From contig DAISYQ010000008.1 of the NCBI GenBank assembly GCA_036825195.1, forward strand, positions 1-64,000: a DNA stretch of 64,000 nucleotides, given 5' to 3'. Under the pieces are notes generated by a model. The model had not been told where the DNA came from and searched no databases. It saw nothing but the letters and a program-made list of their open reading frames with translations. This stretch comes from UBA2210 sp036825195. Its GTDB lineage: Bacteria; Desulfobacterota; Syntrophia; Syntrophales; UBA2210. Positions within the stretch are counted from its first letter, which is position 1; every line of letters begins with the position of its first letter. Below, one piece after another: positions 45,473-54,670 of the stretch. The translations under genes and the position numbers were made by a program.

Positions 45473-45596
45473 GGGGGCCGTCGTGGCAGACTCTGAAAAT
45501 TTGTGATATAAAATGCCGTTCGGTGAGAATTTAAAATAAGAACCGGCTTTATGCAATAAGAAACAGGACAGGAGACAGAGATTGGAAAGAGCAATA

Positions 45597-46322
45597 ATGG
45601 AAAATCTGGCAATAGTGCTTAACCGACCAAAACACCCAGGAAATATAGGGTCTGTTGCACGATGCGCCAAGAATATGGGAATACGCGATGTCATCGTCAT
45701 CAATCCAATGAATCCGGACCGAGAGAAAATAGAACAGATGGCAACACACTTTGCCTTTGATATAGTAGAGAACATTCAATATTATGATACGCTAAAACAG
45801 GCACTTGCGCCATTTCAATATATTGTCGGAACAACAGGCAGATCGGGTGACACAAGCCTGAAACGGTCGATGACCAATCCGGAGAAAATGGCGGAAGAGA
45901 TCGTCGATATATCTCGAAACAACAAGGTAGCTCTTGTTTTTGGTCCAGAAGATACAGGCCTTACCAATAGTGAACTGCAGTACTGCGATATGTTGGTAAA
46001 GATTCATTCGTCTGACGACATGAAATCACTCAATCTCTCGCATGCGGTAATGATTATCTGTTATGAAATCTTTACCGCACGCTTCGGGAACACCTCTGAT
46101 TTTACGCCGGCACTTGCCTCTTCGGAAGAAATTGAGGCAATGTACGATCATTTGAAAGATATGTTTTTGCGGATCGGTTTTATCAAGTCCCAAAATCCCG
46201 ATTACTGGATGATCAACGTACGGCGATTTTTTTCCCGGATTAAACTGCATGCCAAAGATATAAAGATAATCAGAGGTATATGCCACCAGGTCGAACTGTA
46301 TGGGAGGGCAAATCCCAGATAA
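45597..46322 (+). CDS. trmJ: tRNA (cytidine/uridine-2'-O-)-methyltransferase TrmJ-like (SPOUT)
   Basis: 241 residues from the ATG at 45597, after GGAAAGAG; a TTG at 45582 preceded by AGGAG is also usable. SPOUT knot motifs: RPKHPGNIGSVARCAKNMGI at the N-terminus, VALVFGPEDTGLTNSEL, and SLNLSHAVMIICYEI near residue 145. TrmJ methylates position 32 of tRNA anticodon loops. It diverges from rsmG and is the first plus-strand gene right of the origin cluster. Confidence 0.88.
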   Translation: MENLAIVLNRPKHPGNIGSVARCAKNMGIRDVIVINPMNPDREKIEQMATHFAFDIVENIQYYDTLKQALAPFQYIVGTTGRSGDTSLKRSMTNPEKMAEEIVDISRNNKVALVFGPEDTGLTNSELQYCDMLVKIHSSDDMKSLNLSHAVMIICYEIFTARFGNTSDFTPALASSEEIEAMYDHLKDMFLRIGFIKSQNPDYWMINVRRFFSRIKLHAKDIKIIRGICHQVELYGRANPR

Positions 46323-46527
46323 TCTGATACAAACTGCGATAGCAGACAGTTGATCGATGAAAAACATACCTTTGATTTTTCTGGAAATAACCGTATTATA
46401 GTAATAAGATAGAATAAAATTGGTTTGATAACGGTAGAAGACACCTTCAATAGAGGTGAAGATTATTCGAATGCACCGATACTTTTGGAGATACAGAAGA
46501 TCTGTAATGGTACGATAGGAGACGGAA

Positions 46528-47499
46528 ATGATTGTAGTGACGGGAGGCGCTGGTTTTATAGGGAGCGCCGTTGTTTGGAAACTGAATCTGGAGGGTGTTG
46601 ATGAGATTGTTATTGTCGACAGCCTTGGAACATCTATGAAATGGAAGAACCTGGTTCCCCGTACTTTTGTGGATTATCTGGACAAAGATGATTTTTTGGA
46701 AATGGTTCTTGATGATACCGTACCGTTCGATGTTGATGCTATTATCCACATGGGAGCGTGTTCTTCAACAACTGAACGGGATGCAGATTACCTCATGGAG
46801 AACAACTACCATTATACAGCCCGTCTTGCAGAGTGGGCCGTGGAAAAAGGCATCCGTTTTATCTATGCGAGCAGTGCCGCAACATATGGTGATGGATCAC
46901 TGGGATTTTCAGATGATGATCATCTGATCCCACAACTCCGCCCCATAAACATGTATGGTTATTCGAAACAGCTCTTTGATATGTGGGTGCTGAAACGGCA
47001 ACTTGAACAGAAGGTGGTAGGGATAAAATTCTTCAATGTCTTCGGACCGAATGAGTATCACAAGGGAGACATGAGAAGCGTCATCCATAAATCTTTTGGG
47101 CAGATTCGTGAAACGGGAAAGGTGAGGCTCTTTAAGTCTCATAAAACCGGCTTTACCGACGGGGAACAAAAGAGGGATTTTATTTACGTCAAGGATTGTG
47201 TGGAAGTGATCTGGTGGTTTCTCAAAAACAGTGACGCTACGGGAATATTCAATCTTGGTACTGGTCATGCCAGAACATGGAATGATCTGACGGAGGCGGT
47301 CTTTGTATCGATGGGTATTGAGCCCAAGGTAGAATACATAGACATGCCGGAGTCGATCAGGACACAATATCAGTACTTTACCGAAGCAAAGATGGAGAAA
47401 CTTCAATCGGTCGGGTGCCCGGTTCGAATGTTACCACTTGAAGAGGCAATCTCGGATTATGTGAAGAATTATCTGGCACAAGACGAGCAATATCTGTAG
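46528..47499 (+). CDS. hldD: ADP-L-glycero-D-manno-heptose 6-epimerase
   Basis: 323 residues of the extended SDR type. NAD-binding VTGGAGFIGSAVVWKL, then HMGACSSTTERDADYLMENN, catalytic YGYSKQLFD (Tyr and Lys) and KFFNVFGPNEYHKGDMRSV. The heptose epimerase signature is strong. It makes the L-glycero-D-manno-heptose used in LPS inner core, so the host has a Gram-negative envelope. The start follows ATAGGAG. Confidence 0.94.
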   Translation: MIVVTGGAGFIGSAVVWKLNLEGVDEIVIVDSLGTSMKWKNLVPRTFVDYLDKDDFLEMVLDDTVPFDVDAIIHMGACSSTTERDADYLMENNYHYTARLAEWAVEKGIRFIYASSAATYGDGSLGFSDDDHLIPQLRPINMYGYSKQLFDMWVLKRQLEQKVVGIKFFNVFGPNEYHKGDMRSVIHKSFGQIRETGKVRLFKSHKTGFTDGEQKRDFIYVKDCVEVIWWFLKNSDATGIFNLGTGHARTWNDLTEAVFVSMGIEPKVEYIDMPESIRTQYQYFTEAKMEKLQSVGCPVRMLPLEEAISDYVKNYLAQDEQYL

Positions 47500-47525
47500 C
47501 TGCTTAAAATCGTGGAGGATATAAA

Positions 47526-48332
47526 ATGAAAATTGTACGATTCCGCTCTCGAAGCGGTGAAGAGTTATATGGTGCCTATAACCCCAATATGCCGCATGAG
47601 GCACGGGTAATTGAAGGCGATCTTTTCGGGGATATGGAAATTACACAAAGAAGGGAAGATATAGGGGTATTGCTACCACCCATATCTCCTCCGAATATAA
47701 TCGCCCTTGGTCTGAATTATGGGGAACATGCCAAAGAGACAGGTATCAAAAACCCTGATATTCCGGTAATGTTCATCAAGGCAACAAACAGTCTCATTGG
47801 TCATGGGGCAACAATTATCCTCCCTGCTGCGGGACCCGACGAAGTCGATTATGAAGCGGAACTGGCTGTAATAATTGGTAAGGAAGCAAAGAATGTTTCA
47901 CCGGATGCGGCGAAGAAATATATACTGGGATATACCTGTGCCAACGATGTAAGTGCCCGTGACTGGCAAATTCATAAACAGAAGAAACAGTGGGCGAGAG
48001 GAAAGAGCTTCGACACCTTTTGTCCACTGGGGCCATTTTTAGTGACGAAAGATGAAATAGAAAATCCGGATTGTCTGAAAATACGATCGATACTCAATGG
48101 AAAGGTGATGCAGGACTCTAATACTTCGGACATGATCTTTGATGTACCTGCAATCATCAGTAATCTCAGTTCTTCTATAACACTGTTACCGGGAACGGTA
48201 ATACTGACGGGGACACCGGAAGGTGTCGGTTTTACAAGACAGCCACCTGTATTCCTCAAAAAAGGAGATGTTATTACAGTTTCGATTGAAGGTATCGGTG
48301 AACTTTCCAATCCCGTCACGAGAGAACAATGA
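47526..48332 (+). CDS. fumarylacetoacetate hydrolase (FAH) family protein
   Basis: 268 residues with the FAH C-terminal domain: IIALGLNYGEHAKETG, EVDYEAELAVIIGKEAKNV (metal-binding acidic residues), GYTCANDVSARDWQ, KSFDTFCPLGPFLVT and VILTGTPEGVGFTR. Family members hydrolyse or decarboxylate beta-diketo acids or act as isomerases in aromatic degradation. Which reaction applies here is unknown. GGAGG precedes the ATG 27 bp after hldD, so the two may be co-transcribed. Confidence 0.92.
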   Translation: MKIVRFRSRSGEELYGAYNPNMPHEARVIEGDLFGDMEITQRREDIGVLLPPISPPNIIALGLNYGEHAKETGIKNPDIPVMFIKATNSLIGHGATIILPAAGPDEVDYEAELAVIIGKEAKNVSPDAAKKYILGYTCANDVSARDWQIHKQKKQWARGKSFDTFCPLGPFLVTKDEIENPDCLKIRSILNGKVMQDSNTSDMIFDVPAIISNLSSSITLLPGTVILTGTPEGVGFTRQPPVFLKKGDVITVSIEGIGELSNPVTREQ

Positions 48333-48380
48333 TCAGCTATTTAGGGATTATTTAATTTCATATTATTGGGGAGAAATTAC

Positions 48381-49844
48381 ATGAATTCTCAGAACACAAA
48401 ACAACAAAAAAGATTTCTGACGATTTTAATGTCACTGCTTGTGACGATTATCATCGTTTCATCAATGACTTTAGAGATTTCTGCATATGACGCCATGGCG
48501 GTATCTAAGGCCGAGATCATGAACAGTTCGCTTCCTTCTCTGGCGGATCTGGCTGAAAAGCTCAAACCAGCAGTTGTCAATATCAGCACAACGAAGACAA
48601 TAGCTACCGGCGGATACCGATCTCCCTTCAGCGATCCCCGATTTGAAAGATTTTTCGGGGGGGATGAATTTTTTAAGCGGTTTTTTGGCGATGAACCTGA
48701 GAGAGAATTGAAACAGACGAGTCTTGGATCGGGTTTTATCATCAGCGAAGACGGATATATCTTTACCAATAATCATGTGATTGAAAAAGCAGATAAGATA
48801 GTGGTCAAACTCTCGAATGGCAAAGAATACGATGCAAAAGTTCAAGGGAAAGACAAAAATACGGACATAGCCCTCCTGAAAATAGAACCTGACAATGGAT
48901 TACCGGTAGTCACAATGGGTGATTCGTCTAAATTGCGGGTTGGCGACTGGGTTATCGCCATAGGAAATCCCTTCGGCCTCTCCCAGACAGTCACGGCCGG
49001 CATTGTCAGTGCAAAGGGGAGGGTCATAGGCGCCGGCCCCTATGATGATTTTATTCAAACGGACGCTTCCATCAATCCAGGAAATAGCGGAGGTCCGCTC
49101 TTTGATATGAACGGAGAAGTCGTTGGAATTAATACGGCAATCGTTGCGCAGGGCCAGGGGATCGGATTTGCTATACCGATCGATATGGCGAAGGATATTC
49201 TCAACACGTTGAGGACGAAGGGAAAAGTTACCCGCGGATGGCTGGGCGTTTCCGTTCAGAGTATCACGGAAGATATTGCTAAAAATCTGAATCTGGAATC
49301 GGCAGAAGGAGCACTCGTCTCTGACGTATTTAAAGGGGACCCGGCCGAAAAAGCAGGGATAAAGGCCGGAGATGTTATTATCGAGATTGATGGAAGGTTT
49401 GTGAAAGATACACATGAACTTGTAAAGATCATAGGAAGTATTTCTGTAGGCAAAGATGTCAATATCAAGATATTGAGGGACGGCAAGAATAAAACCTTTA
49501 CCGTTACCGTAACGGAACGCCCCGAGGAAAAGGATCTTGCGGAGAAGGAACCCGATAAGAGCGGCCAGTATTTTGGAATGACCGTGCAGGAGATAACACC
49601 GGACATTGCTGAACACCTTGGACTTCCTGATGAAACAGGTGTTATTATATCGCAGGTTGAAAGCGGCGGTCCCGCAGATGAGGCAGGCATACAAGCGGGA
49701 GATATCATACGGCAGGTAAATAGAACAAGGATATCATCATTAGAGGAATACCGAAGTGTCATGGAACGAGCAGTCTCAGGGGAAAGTGTACTGGTACTAA
49801 TACAAAGAGGGAAATCGAAATTTTTTGCTGTGATTAGGAAGTAG
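48381..49844 (+). CDS. htrA: Do-like periplasmic serine protease/chaperone with two PDZ domains
   Basis: 487 residues from the ATG at 48381, after GGGGAG; a TTG at 48366 overlaps that site. A signal anchor (about residues 12-35) is followed by a trypsin-like domain with His132 (TNNHVIEKAD), Asp162 (DIALLKI) and Ser236 (PGNSGGPLFD), then two PDZ domains (about 285-375 and 390-480). It degrades or refolds damaged envelope proteins. A strong terminator follows. Confidence 0.95.
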   Translation: MNSQNTKQQKRFLTILMSLLVTIIIVSSMTLEISAYDAMAVSKAEIMNSSLPSLADLAEKLKPAVVNISTTKTIATGGYRSPFSDPRFERFFGGDEFFKRFFGDEPERELKQTSLGSGFIISEDGYIFTNNHVIEKADKIVVKLSNGKEYDAKVQGKDKNTDIALLKIEPDNGLPVVTMGDSSKLRVGDWVIAIGNPFGLSQTVTAGIVSAKGRVIGAGPYDDFIQTDASINPGNSGGPLFDMNGEVVGINTAIVAQGQGIGFAIPIDMAKDILNTLRTKGKVTRGWLGVSVQSITEDIAKNLNLESAEGALVSDVFKGDPAEKAGIKAGDVIIEIDGRFVKDTHELVKIIGSISVGKDVNIKILRDGKNKTFTVTVTERPEEKDLAEKEPDKSGQYFGMTVQEITPDIAEHLGLPDETGVIISQVESGGPADEAGIQAGDIIRQVNRTRISSLEEYRSVMERAVSGESVLVLIQRGKSKFFAVIRK

Positions 49845-49861
49845 TATATAAGTATATAAAA

Positions 49862-49917
49862 GAAGGTCTGTCAGCAATTTTATTTCAAAATTGATCACTG
49901 ACAGACCTTCCTTTTTG
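49862..49917 (+). terminator. rho-independent terminator after htrA
   Basis: GAAGGTCTGTCAG (49862-49874) and CTGACAGACCTTC (49898-49910) make a perfect 13-bp stem, with an inner CAATTTT/AAAATTG stem in the loop, followed by CTTTTT. It is the best terminator in the window. Confidence 0.85.
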
Positions 49918-50007
49918 AGATAGCGTATATATTCCTTACAGTCAAATGTCGTATTCGGCACACGATATATCCGATAAGAAATAATGGTTTTCTACGAAGA
50001 ATAGCGA

Positions 50008-50688
50008 ATGAAGCAATTACATGAAACGCTGTGCGAAATATATACAAAACTTGATGCACATTTCGGCGATCTCAAATGGTGGCCGGGAGAAACACAATTT
50101 GAGATCGCCGTTGGGGCAATCCTGACACAGAACACAAACTGGAAAAATGTAGAGATTGCCATAAATGCATTAATGAAAGCAGACCTTCTCGAACCGGAAA
50201 AACTGTACCGCGCAGGAGAAAAAGCGGTGGCAGGTCTTATTAGATCATCTGGATATTACAATATCAAAGCAAAAAGACTCAAATCGTTTCTTGATTTTCT
50301 CTATGGTGAGTATGATGGCGATCTAGAGGAAATGTTTGATGAGAACCTGGGAATTCTCCGGAGAAAGTTGTTGGGCGTGAAAGGGATCGGAGAAGAAACA
50401 GCGGACAGCATCCTCCTATATGCAGGCGGTAAGCCGATCTTTGTCGTCGATGCCTATACGCGAAGAATATTAGAACGACATTCTATTATTAAAAGTGGGA
50501 AAAAATATAAAGAAATACAGTCTCTATTTATGGAAAATCTTCCCCATGATACGCGGCTATTTAATCAGTACCATGCCCTGTTCGTAAACACGGGGAAACA
50601 TTTCTGCAGGAAAAAGCCACTGTGCAGTAGTTGTCCGCTTGAGAATGCAATAGCCCTGAATATAAATAACAATATAGATAATTCATAA
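50008..50688 (+). CDS. HhH-GPD DNA glycosylase (MagIII-like)
   Basis: 226 residues of the endonuclease III fold. The helix-hairpin-helix LLGVKGIGEETADSILLYA (122-140) and the catalytic Asp148 (VVDAYTRR) are present. The position of the Nth catalytic Lys is Glu (GEETAD), so it should be a monofunctional glycosylase without lyase activity, as for 3-methyladenine glycosylase MagIII. Only three cysteines of a 4Fe-4S motif remain (Cys200, Cys206, Cys209) and the fourth is missing, so the cluster may be absent. It probably repairs alkylated bases. It sits alone after a terminator, without a clear ribosome-binding site. Confidence 0.82.
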   Translation: MKQLHETLCEIYTKLDAHFGDLKWWPGETQFEIAVGAILTQNTNWKNVEIAINALMKADLLEPEKLYRAGEKAVAGLIRSSGYYNIKAKRLKSFLDFLYGEYDGDLEEMFDENLGILRRKLLGVKGIGEETADSILLYAGGKPIFVVDAYTRRILERHSIIKSGKKYKEIQSLFMENLPHDTRLFNQYHALFVNTGKHFCRKKPLCSSCPLENAIALNINNNIDNS

Positions 50689-50724
50689 AATTCGATCGTA
50701 AAAACAAAATATTAAAGTGCTGAA

Positions 50725-51783
50725 ATGACGTTATACGATTATACAGGGGTTATACATTTTCATTCATCTTTTTCTTTCGATGGAAGAACAGCCATAGAAG
50801 ATATCATTAAAGCGGCACGAGAAAACGGGATCGATTTTCTGATGATCACTGACCATTCCACCCTAGGAGCACGGAAAGAGAGGATGGAGGGATGGAATGA
50901 CGACGTTCTCCTGATTGTCGGACAGGAAATATCACCGAGATTTAATCACTATATTGCGTTCGGTATTAACGAAGAATTGATTATAAGAGAAAGTGATGGG
51001 GCAATTAAGCCGCAGGACTGGATTGATAGAGTAACAATGCTGGGGGGAATCGGATTTATAGCCCATCCGGATCATGAAGGGACGGAATTGTTTCACGTGA
51101 AACAGTACCCATGGATCGATTGGTCGGTTACTGGTTATACGGGGATGGGTGTATGGGATTTTATGACCGATTGGCAGTCCACCCTGCAGAGTATCCCGCA
51201 CGCTCTGATGAGTTATCTCTTGCCTGCATATGTTTTAAAAGGTCCCCGAAATATAACATTGCAGCGATGGGATCATCTGGGGAAGAAGGACAAGGTCGTG
51301 GGTATTGGTGAACTGGATAATCACGAGACTCTCCATACGATACGGGGATTAACCATCCGAGTTTTCCCCTTTAAACGGGCATTTCGGTTCGTTCGTACCC
51401 ATCTGTTGCTCGATACCCCCCTGAGTGGTACGGCGGAAGAAGATATACAATCCCTTTTGAAAGCCCTCGAAAGGGGACGGGCATATGTAACCATGGAATA
51501 TTTTCATGATGCGAAGGGTTTTTCCTTTTCTCTCTCTGACGAGACGAGAGAGGTTACCATGGGCGACGAACTTCTCCTGGAAGGAGAAGCCATGGCGGAG
51601 GTTCATCTTCCTGAAAAGGGAAAAATTCGTATCGTACAAGATGGTAACACAGTGGCGGAAGCGGTTTGTAAGAAGATGATATACCGCATAGCTCACGAAG
51701 GTGTATACCGGGCCGAGGCGTATCTGAAGGTTTGGGGGCGATATCGGCCATGGATATTTTCAAATCCAATCTATGTTCGATGA
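50725..51783 (+). CDS. PHP-domain metal-dependent hydrolase
   Basis: 352 residues. PHP metal ligands are visible: His11 and His13 (VIHFHSSFSFDG), Asp19, Asp43-His44 (ITDHSTLG), Glu68 region (GQEIS) and IAHPDHEG. PHP enzymes cleave phosphoesters; this stand-alone form with a beta-rich C-terminal part has no known substrate. The coding sequence contains the parS site (encoding ELFHVKQ), so selection acts on both protein and DNA here. It lies 37 bp after the glycosylase gene. Confidence 0.85.
   Translation: MTLYDYTGVIHFHSSFSFDGRTAIEDIIKAARENGIDFLMITDHSTLGARKERMEGWNDDVLLIVGQEISPRFNHYIAFGINEELIIRESDGAIKPQDWIDRVTMLGGIGFIAHPDHEGTELFHVKQYPWIDWSVTGYTGMGVWDFMTDWQSTLQSIPHALMSYLLPAYVLKGPRNITLQRWDHLGKKDKVVGIGELDNHETLHTIRGLTIRVFPFKRAFRFVRTHLLLDTPLSGTAEEDIQSLLKALERGRAYVTMEYFHDAKGFSFSLSDETREVTMGDELLLEGEAMAEVHLPEKGKIRIVQDGNTVAEAVCKKMIYRIAHEGVYRAEAYLKVWGRYRPWIFSNPIYVR
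51089..51104. promoter_or_regulatory. parS centromere site (perfect consensus)
   Basis: TGTTTCACGTGAAACA is the exact 16-bp palindrome bound by chromosomal ParB proteins of the Spo0J family. It lies inside the PHP gene, about 7 kb from parB and close to the putative origin, as parS sites usually do. No second copy was found by eye in the window. Confidence 0.93.
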
Positions 51784-51788
51784 ACCGT

Positions 51789-52187
51789 CTATATCAACGT
51801 GATGATAACCTTTCGTGATTGTCTGGGTCCGTCAAATTCACAGAAAAAGATATTTTGCCATGTGCTGAGGAGAAGTTGACCGTTCTCTATAGGAATAACT
51901 TCTGACGGTCCTATGATTCCAGCCTTGATATGGGCATCGCCATTTCCGTCGATCCTGTCATGTAGCCACTGACCCTTCGGGACTATCGAACGAAGACAGG
52001 TCATCACATCGGTTTGAATGTTCGGATCCCAGTTTTCCTGTATCATGATTGCAGCCGTGGCCCCAAGGGCGTACAGGGCGCACAGTTCGTGGTCTTTGCC
52101 ATATGTGGATACGACTTCCCGGACCTGTTTGGTGATATCCACAATCTCTTCCCGAGAGCTTGTTCCGAATGTGATGGATGTTTTCAT
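51789..52187 (-). CDS. YjbQ-family (UPF0047) protein, secondary thiamine-phosphate synthase-like
   Basis: 132 residues with the family pattern: DITKQVREVV, CALYALGATAAIMIQEN, GNGDAHIKAGIIGPSEVIPI and LSTWQNIFFCEFDGPRQSRKV. Three conserved histidine/acid positions form a likely metal site. Family members show weak thiamine-phosphate synthase activity, and their main role is unknown. It is one of only two minus-strand genes right of the origin, convergent with the PHP gene. Confidence 0.9.
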   Translation of the reverse strand: MKTSITFGTSSREEIVDITKQVREVVSTYGKDHELCALYALGATAAIMIQENWDPNIQTDVMTCLRSIVPKGQWLHDRIDGNGDAHIKAGIIGPSEVIPIENGQLLLSTWQNIFFCEFDGPRQSRKVIITLI

Positions 52188-52291
52188 ATTCTGCCTGTGC
52201 TGAAAATTCTACCGTAAGGTGAATGGTTTATCGCGTGTGTGTACGAAGGATCAAAGGTTTTCGACGTATTCATTCAAATAGCGGTCGGAGT

Positions 52292-52756
52292 TCAATCCAT
52301 GTCTTCCGTAGATATGAGTGTTCTTAGGATGTCCTCTTTGCCGATGATGCCGACCAATGTATCATTATCCACCACAGGTAATGTATGCACGTTGTGCTTG
52401 AGCATCAGGGAAGCAATCTCTTCCAGACTGGTTTCCGGGTCAACGGTTATCGGATTTGAGGTCATAGCCTCAGCCACCGTGGTTGCAACCATTTTCTCCA
52501 CTTCTTTTTCAATCTTTTTATAAGAAGTCAGAGGAATAAAGCCGTCGAGAAGGGTAAAGAACGAAGGCAGAGGGACTTTTTTTTGCTGTATAATCAGGTC
52601 ATCCTGACAGATTATCCCCAACAAGCGACCCGCCGTATCAACTACAGGCAGACCGTTATAGTGGTGCTTGAACATCAGCTTTACGGCCTCGGTTATTTCC
52701 GTTTCAGGGAAAACGCTTACAACCTTTTTTGTCATAATAGTGCGTGCTTTCACCAT
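52292..52756 (-). CDS. CBS-domain pair protein
   Basis: 154 residues made of two CBS motifs: ARTIMTKKVVSVFPETEITEAVKLM at the N-terminus and VAEAMTSNPITVDPETSLEEIASLM after residue 93, each ending with GIICQDDL or GIIGKEDIL. Such pairs bind adenine nucleotides and sense energy state; the partner is unknown. A strong site (AGGAGGAGG) precedes the ATG. It lies upstream of yjbQ with a 104-bp gap. Confidence 0.93.
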   Translation of the reverse strand: MVKARTIMTKKVVSVFPETEITEAVKLMFKHHYNGLPVVDTAGRLLGIICQDDLIIQQKKVPLPSFFTLLDGFIPLTSYKKIEKEVEKMVATTVAEAMTSNPITVDPETSLEEIASLMLKHNVHTLPVVDNDTLVGIIGKEDILRTLISTEDMD

Positions 52757-53219
52757 ATGATCCTCCTCCTCATAAATATACCTGCAATTCTACCGGTAAC
52801 TGGGCGTGAAGTCTACCGTATATTTACACCGCATATGATCGTCGAACACAAATGGAAAGGCGTTTCAATATATTATAACCATTCTGATTGTTTATAGCGT
52901 AGTACCTTTACCAAGCGCCCGGAGAGTTTGTTCCGATCTTGTGATTTTTTCTATTGTTAACCCCGGTATCATCACTTTATGGTAGCTTCATTGCTATATT
53001 ATTAATATATCATGACAGATATGGCCTCTTCCGATCTTTTCGTTTCATGAACCTTGACATCACTATAAGTATTTACCTGATATATGCCTTGTAATTATTT
53101 TATATTGTTATTTCGAGATTAATATTTCAGATTCCTTCTTTATAAGAGTAGTCAGCTGTTGTATAAACCTTTCAAAGTGGTCTTTTGATCGGCCATCGAA
53201 GAGGAAAAGGAGAAGTCAT
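52757..53219. other. 463-bp divergent intergenic region before the CoA-transferase
   Basis: No gene is supported. It contains a weak sigma54-like match TGGTAG-N5-TTGCT (52980-52995), TTGACA at 53054-53059, one copy of the 63-bp shared element (53061-53123), and the ribosome-binding site AAGGAG before 53220. Confidence 0.5.
53061..53123 (+). repeat. 63-bp shared upstream element, copy A (CoA-transferase)
   Basis: This copy lies 97 bp before the family III CoA-transferase. By hand count it matches copy B (60614-60676) at about 49 of 63 positions without gaps; the best block is TATAAGTATTTACCT followed by ATATATG. It may be a common promoter or regulator site, possibly for the PAS-LuxR protein encoded between the two. 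Confidence 0.5.
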
Positions 53220-54413
53220 ATGAATAAAGCACTCGAAGGTATTAAGGTATTGGATTTGAGCAGATTTTTTACGGGACCTACCTGTACCATGATGATGGCG
53301 GAATTGGGCGCCGAGATCATCAAGGTTGAAATTCCCGATGGTGGCGATGCAATGAGGCACCTGTGGCCCCTCACAGAAGGTGGGGAAAGTTATGTCGGTG
53401 TAATCCTCAATCGTGGCAAGAAAAGCGTCACCTTAAATCTTAAGAATGAAGAGGGAAGAGAAATACTCAAAAAACTGGTGAAAGAAGTTGACGTCCTTAT
53501 AGAAAATTTTGCCACCGGCGTTATGGACCGGCTTGGATTGAGTTATGAAGATTTACAAAAAATTAACCCCTCCCTCATTTATACTTCAATCACAGGATTC
53601 GGACATACGGGTCCTGACTCAAAACGCGTGGCCTACGACATGCTGGCACAGGCCAGAGGCGGTATCATGAGTGTTACGGGGTTCAAAGATGGCCCCCCGA
53701 TTAAGCCGGGACCGGCGGTCGCCGATTATCTGGGAGGAGTTCACGCTCTCATTGCTATTCTGGCCGCACTGAGATACAGAGATGCAACGGGAAAAGGACA
53801 GGCCATAGATCTCTCACTGCTGGAAGCGATATGGATGCTCACGTCCATGGAGCATTGCGGATACTATTTCCTGTATGGAAAGGCTTACGAGCGACGGGGT
53901 AATGAAGCGTTGGCAAACGCACCCTCCGGATGTTACCCGACCAATGATGGCTGGGTCGTAATGAACATCCCCACCGATGCCGAATGGGCTCGATTGTGTC
54001 AGGCAATGCATCGAGAAGATTTGATAACCGACCCCATGTATTCAACGATTTCACTGCGGGTCGAGAATCGCGATGAGGTTAATGAACGTGTTTCTGAATG
54101 GACCAGAGGGTTATCGATGAAAGAGGTGGAAGATGAGTTGATCAAGGCCAGGGTCGCGTGTTCTCAGGTTCCGACCTTTGATCAGGTACCGAATGATCCA
54201 CAGCTTCTGAGCAGAGATATGGTTGTTGAGATCGAACAGAAACTTTCCGGTAAAATGAAGGTACCGGGTTCCGTATTTAAGATGTCGGAAACCCCGGGGA
54301 ACGGATCGATGCCAGCCCCATTCGTGGGTGAACATAACCATGAAATATATTCCAAGCTCTTGGGGTGCAGTGAAAAGGAAGTGGATGAACTGAAGGCGAA
54401 GGGAGTCATTTAA
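53220..54413 (+). CDS. CoA-transferase family III (CaiB/BaiF)
   Basis: 397 residues. N-terminal GIKVLDLSRFFTGPTCTMMMAELGAEIIKVE, catalytic Asp169 (PAVADYLGG) at the same place as in formyl-CoA transferase, and a C-terminal swap domain ending near PAPFVGEHNHEI. These enzymes move CoA between carboxylic acids through an aspartyl-CoA anhydride, so it may activate the acid handled by this island. AAGGAG lies before the ATG. A palindrome follows the stop. Confidence 0.93.
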   Translation: MNKALEGIKVLDLSRFFTGPTCTMMMAELGAEIIKVEIPDGGDAMRHLWPLTEGGESYVGVILNRGKKSVTLNLKNEEGREILKKLVKEVDVLIENFATGVMDRLGLSYEDLQKINPSLIYTSITGFGHTGPDSKRVAYDMLAQARGGIMSVTGFKDGPPIKPGPAVADYLGGVHALIAILAALRYRDATGKGQAIDLSLLEAIWMLTSMEHCGYYFLYGKAYERRGNEALANAPSGCYPTNDGWVVMNIPTDAEWARLCQAMHREDLITDPMYSTISLRVENRDEVNERVSEWTRGLSMKEVEDELIKARVACSQVPTFDQVPNDPQLLSRDMVVEIEQKLSGKMKVPGSVFKMSETPGNGSMPAPFVGEHNHEIYSKLLGCSEKEVDELKAKGVI

Positions 54414-54464
54414 TCCTTTTCAGTCAACAGGATATCACGATAAAAAATTTTTATCATATAAACC

Positions 54465-54498
54465 ATATAACCCCTCGTATATATACGAGGGGTTATAT
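54465..54498. terminator. 34-bp perfect palindrome after the CoA-transferase gene
   Basis: The two 17-bp arms (54465-54481 and 54482-54498) are exact inverted copies with the core CCCCTCGTATA / TATACGAGGGG and no spacer. It should form a strong hairpin ending transcription, although no T-run follows. A protein-binding site is the alternative. Confidence 0.55.
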
Positions 54499-54670
54499 CA
54501 ATAGGTGCTCCGGATATAATTGTTGTGGTTTTTACAGAGAGGGAATTTCTATCCGTGATTCTCAATATACAAAAATAAAGATTGTCTTAAGGAATACCGC
54601 TGCTTCTGCGCTATCGTAATGCATGTCTGCCGTGGTTATCGTAAGTATCGTTGTCTGATTCGGATGATGA

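Noticed and set aside
44795..45775. A 326-residue reading of rsmG starting at 45775.
   Set aside because: The extra 100 residues run antisense to the trmJ gene and have no RsmG similarity; the family starts near the ATG at 45472.
52980..52995. TGGTAG-N5-TTGCT as a sigma54 promoter for the family III CoA-transferase.
   Set aside because: The -24 half deviates from TGGCAC and it lies 225 bp from the start; kept only as a remark in the intergenic entry.
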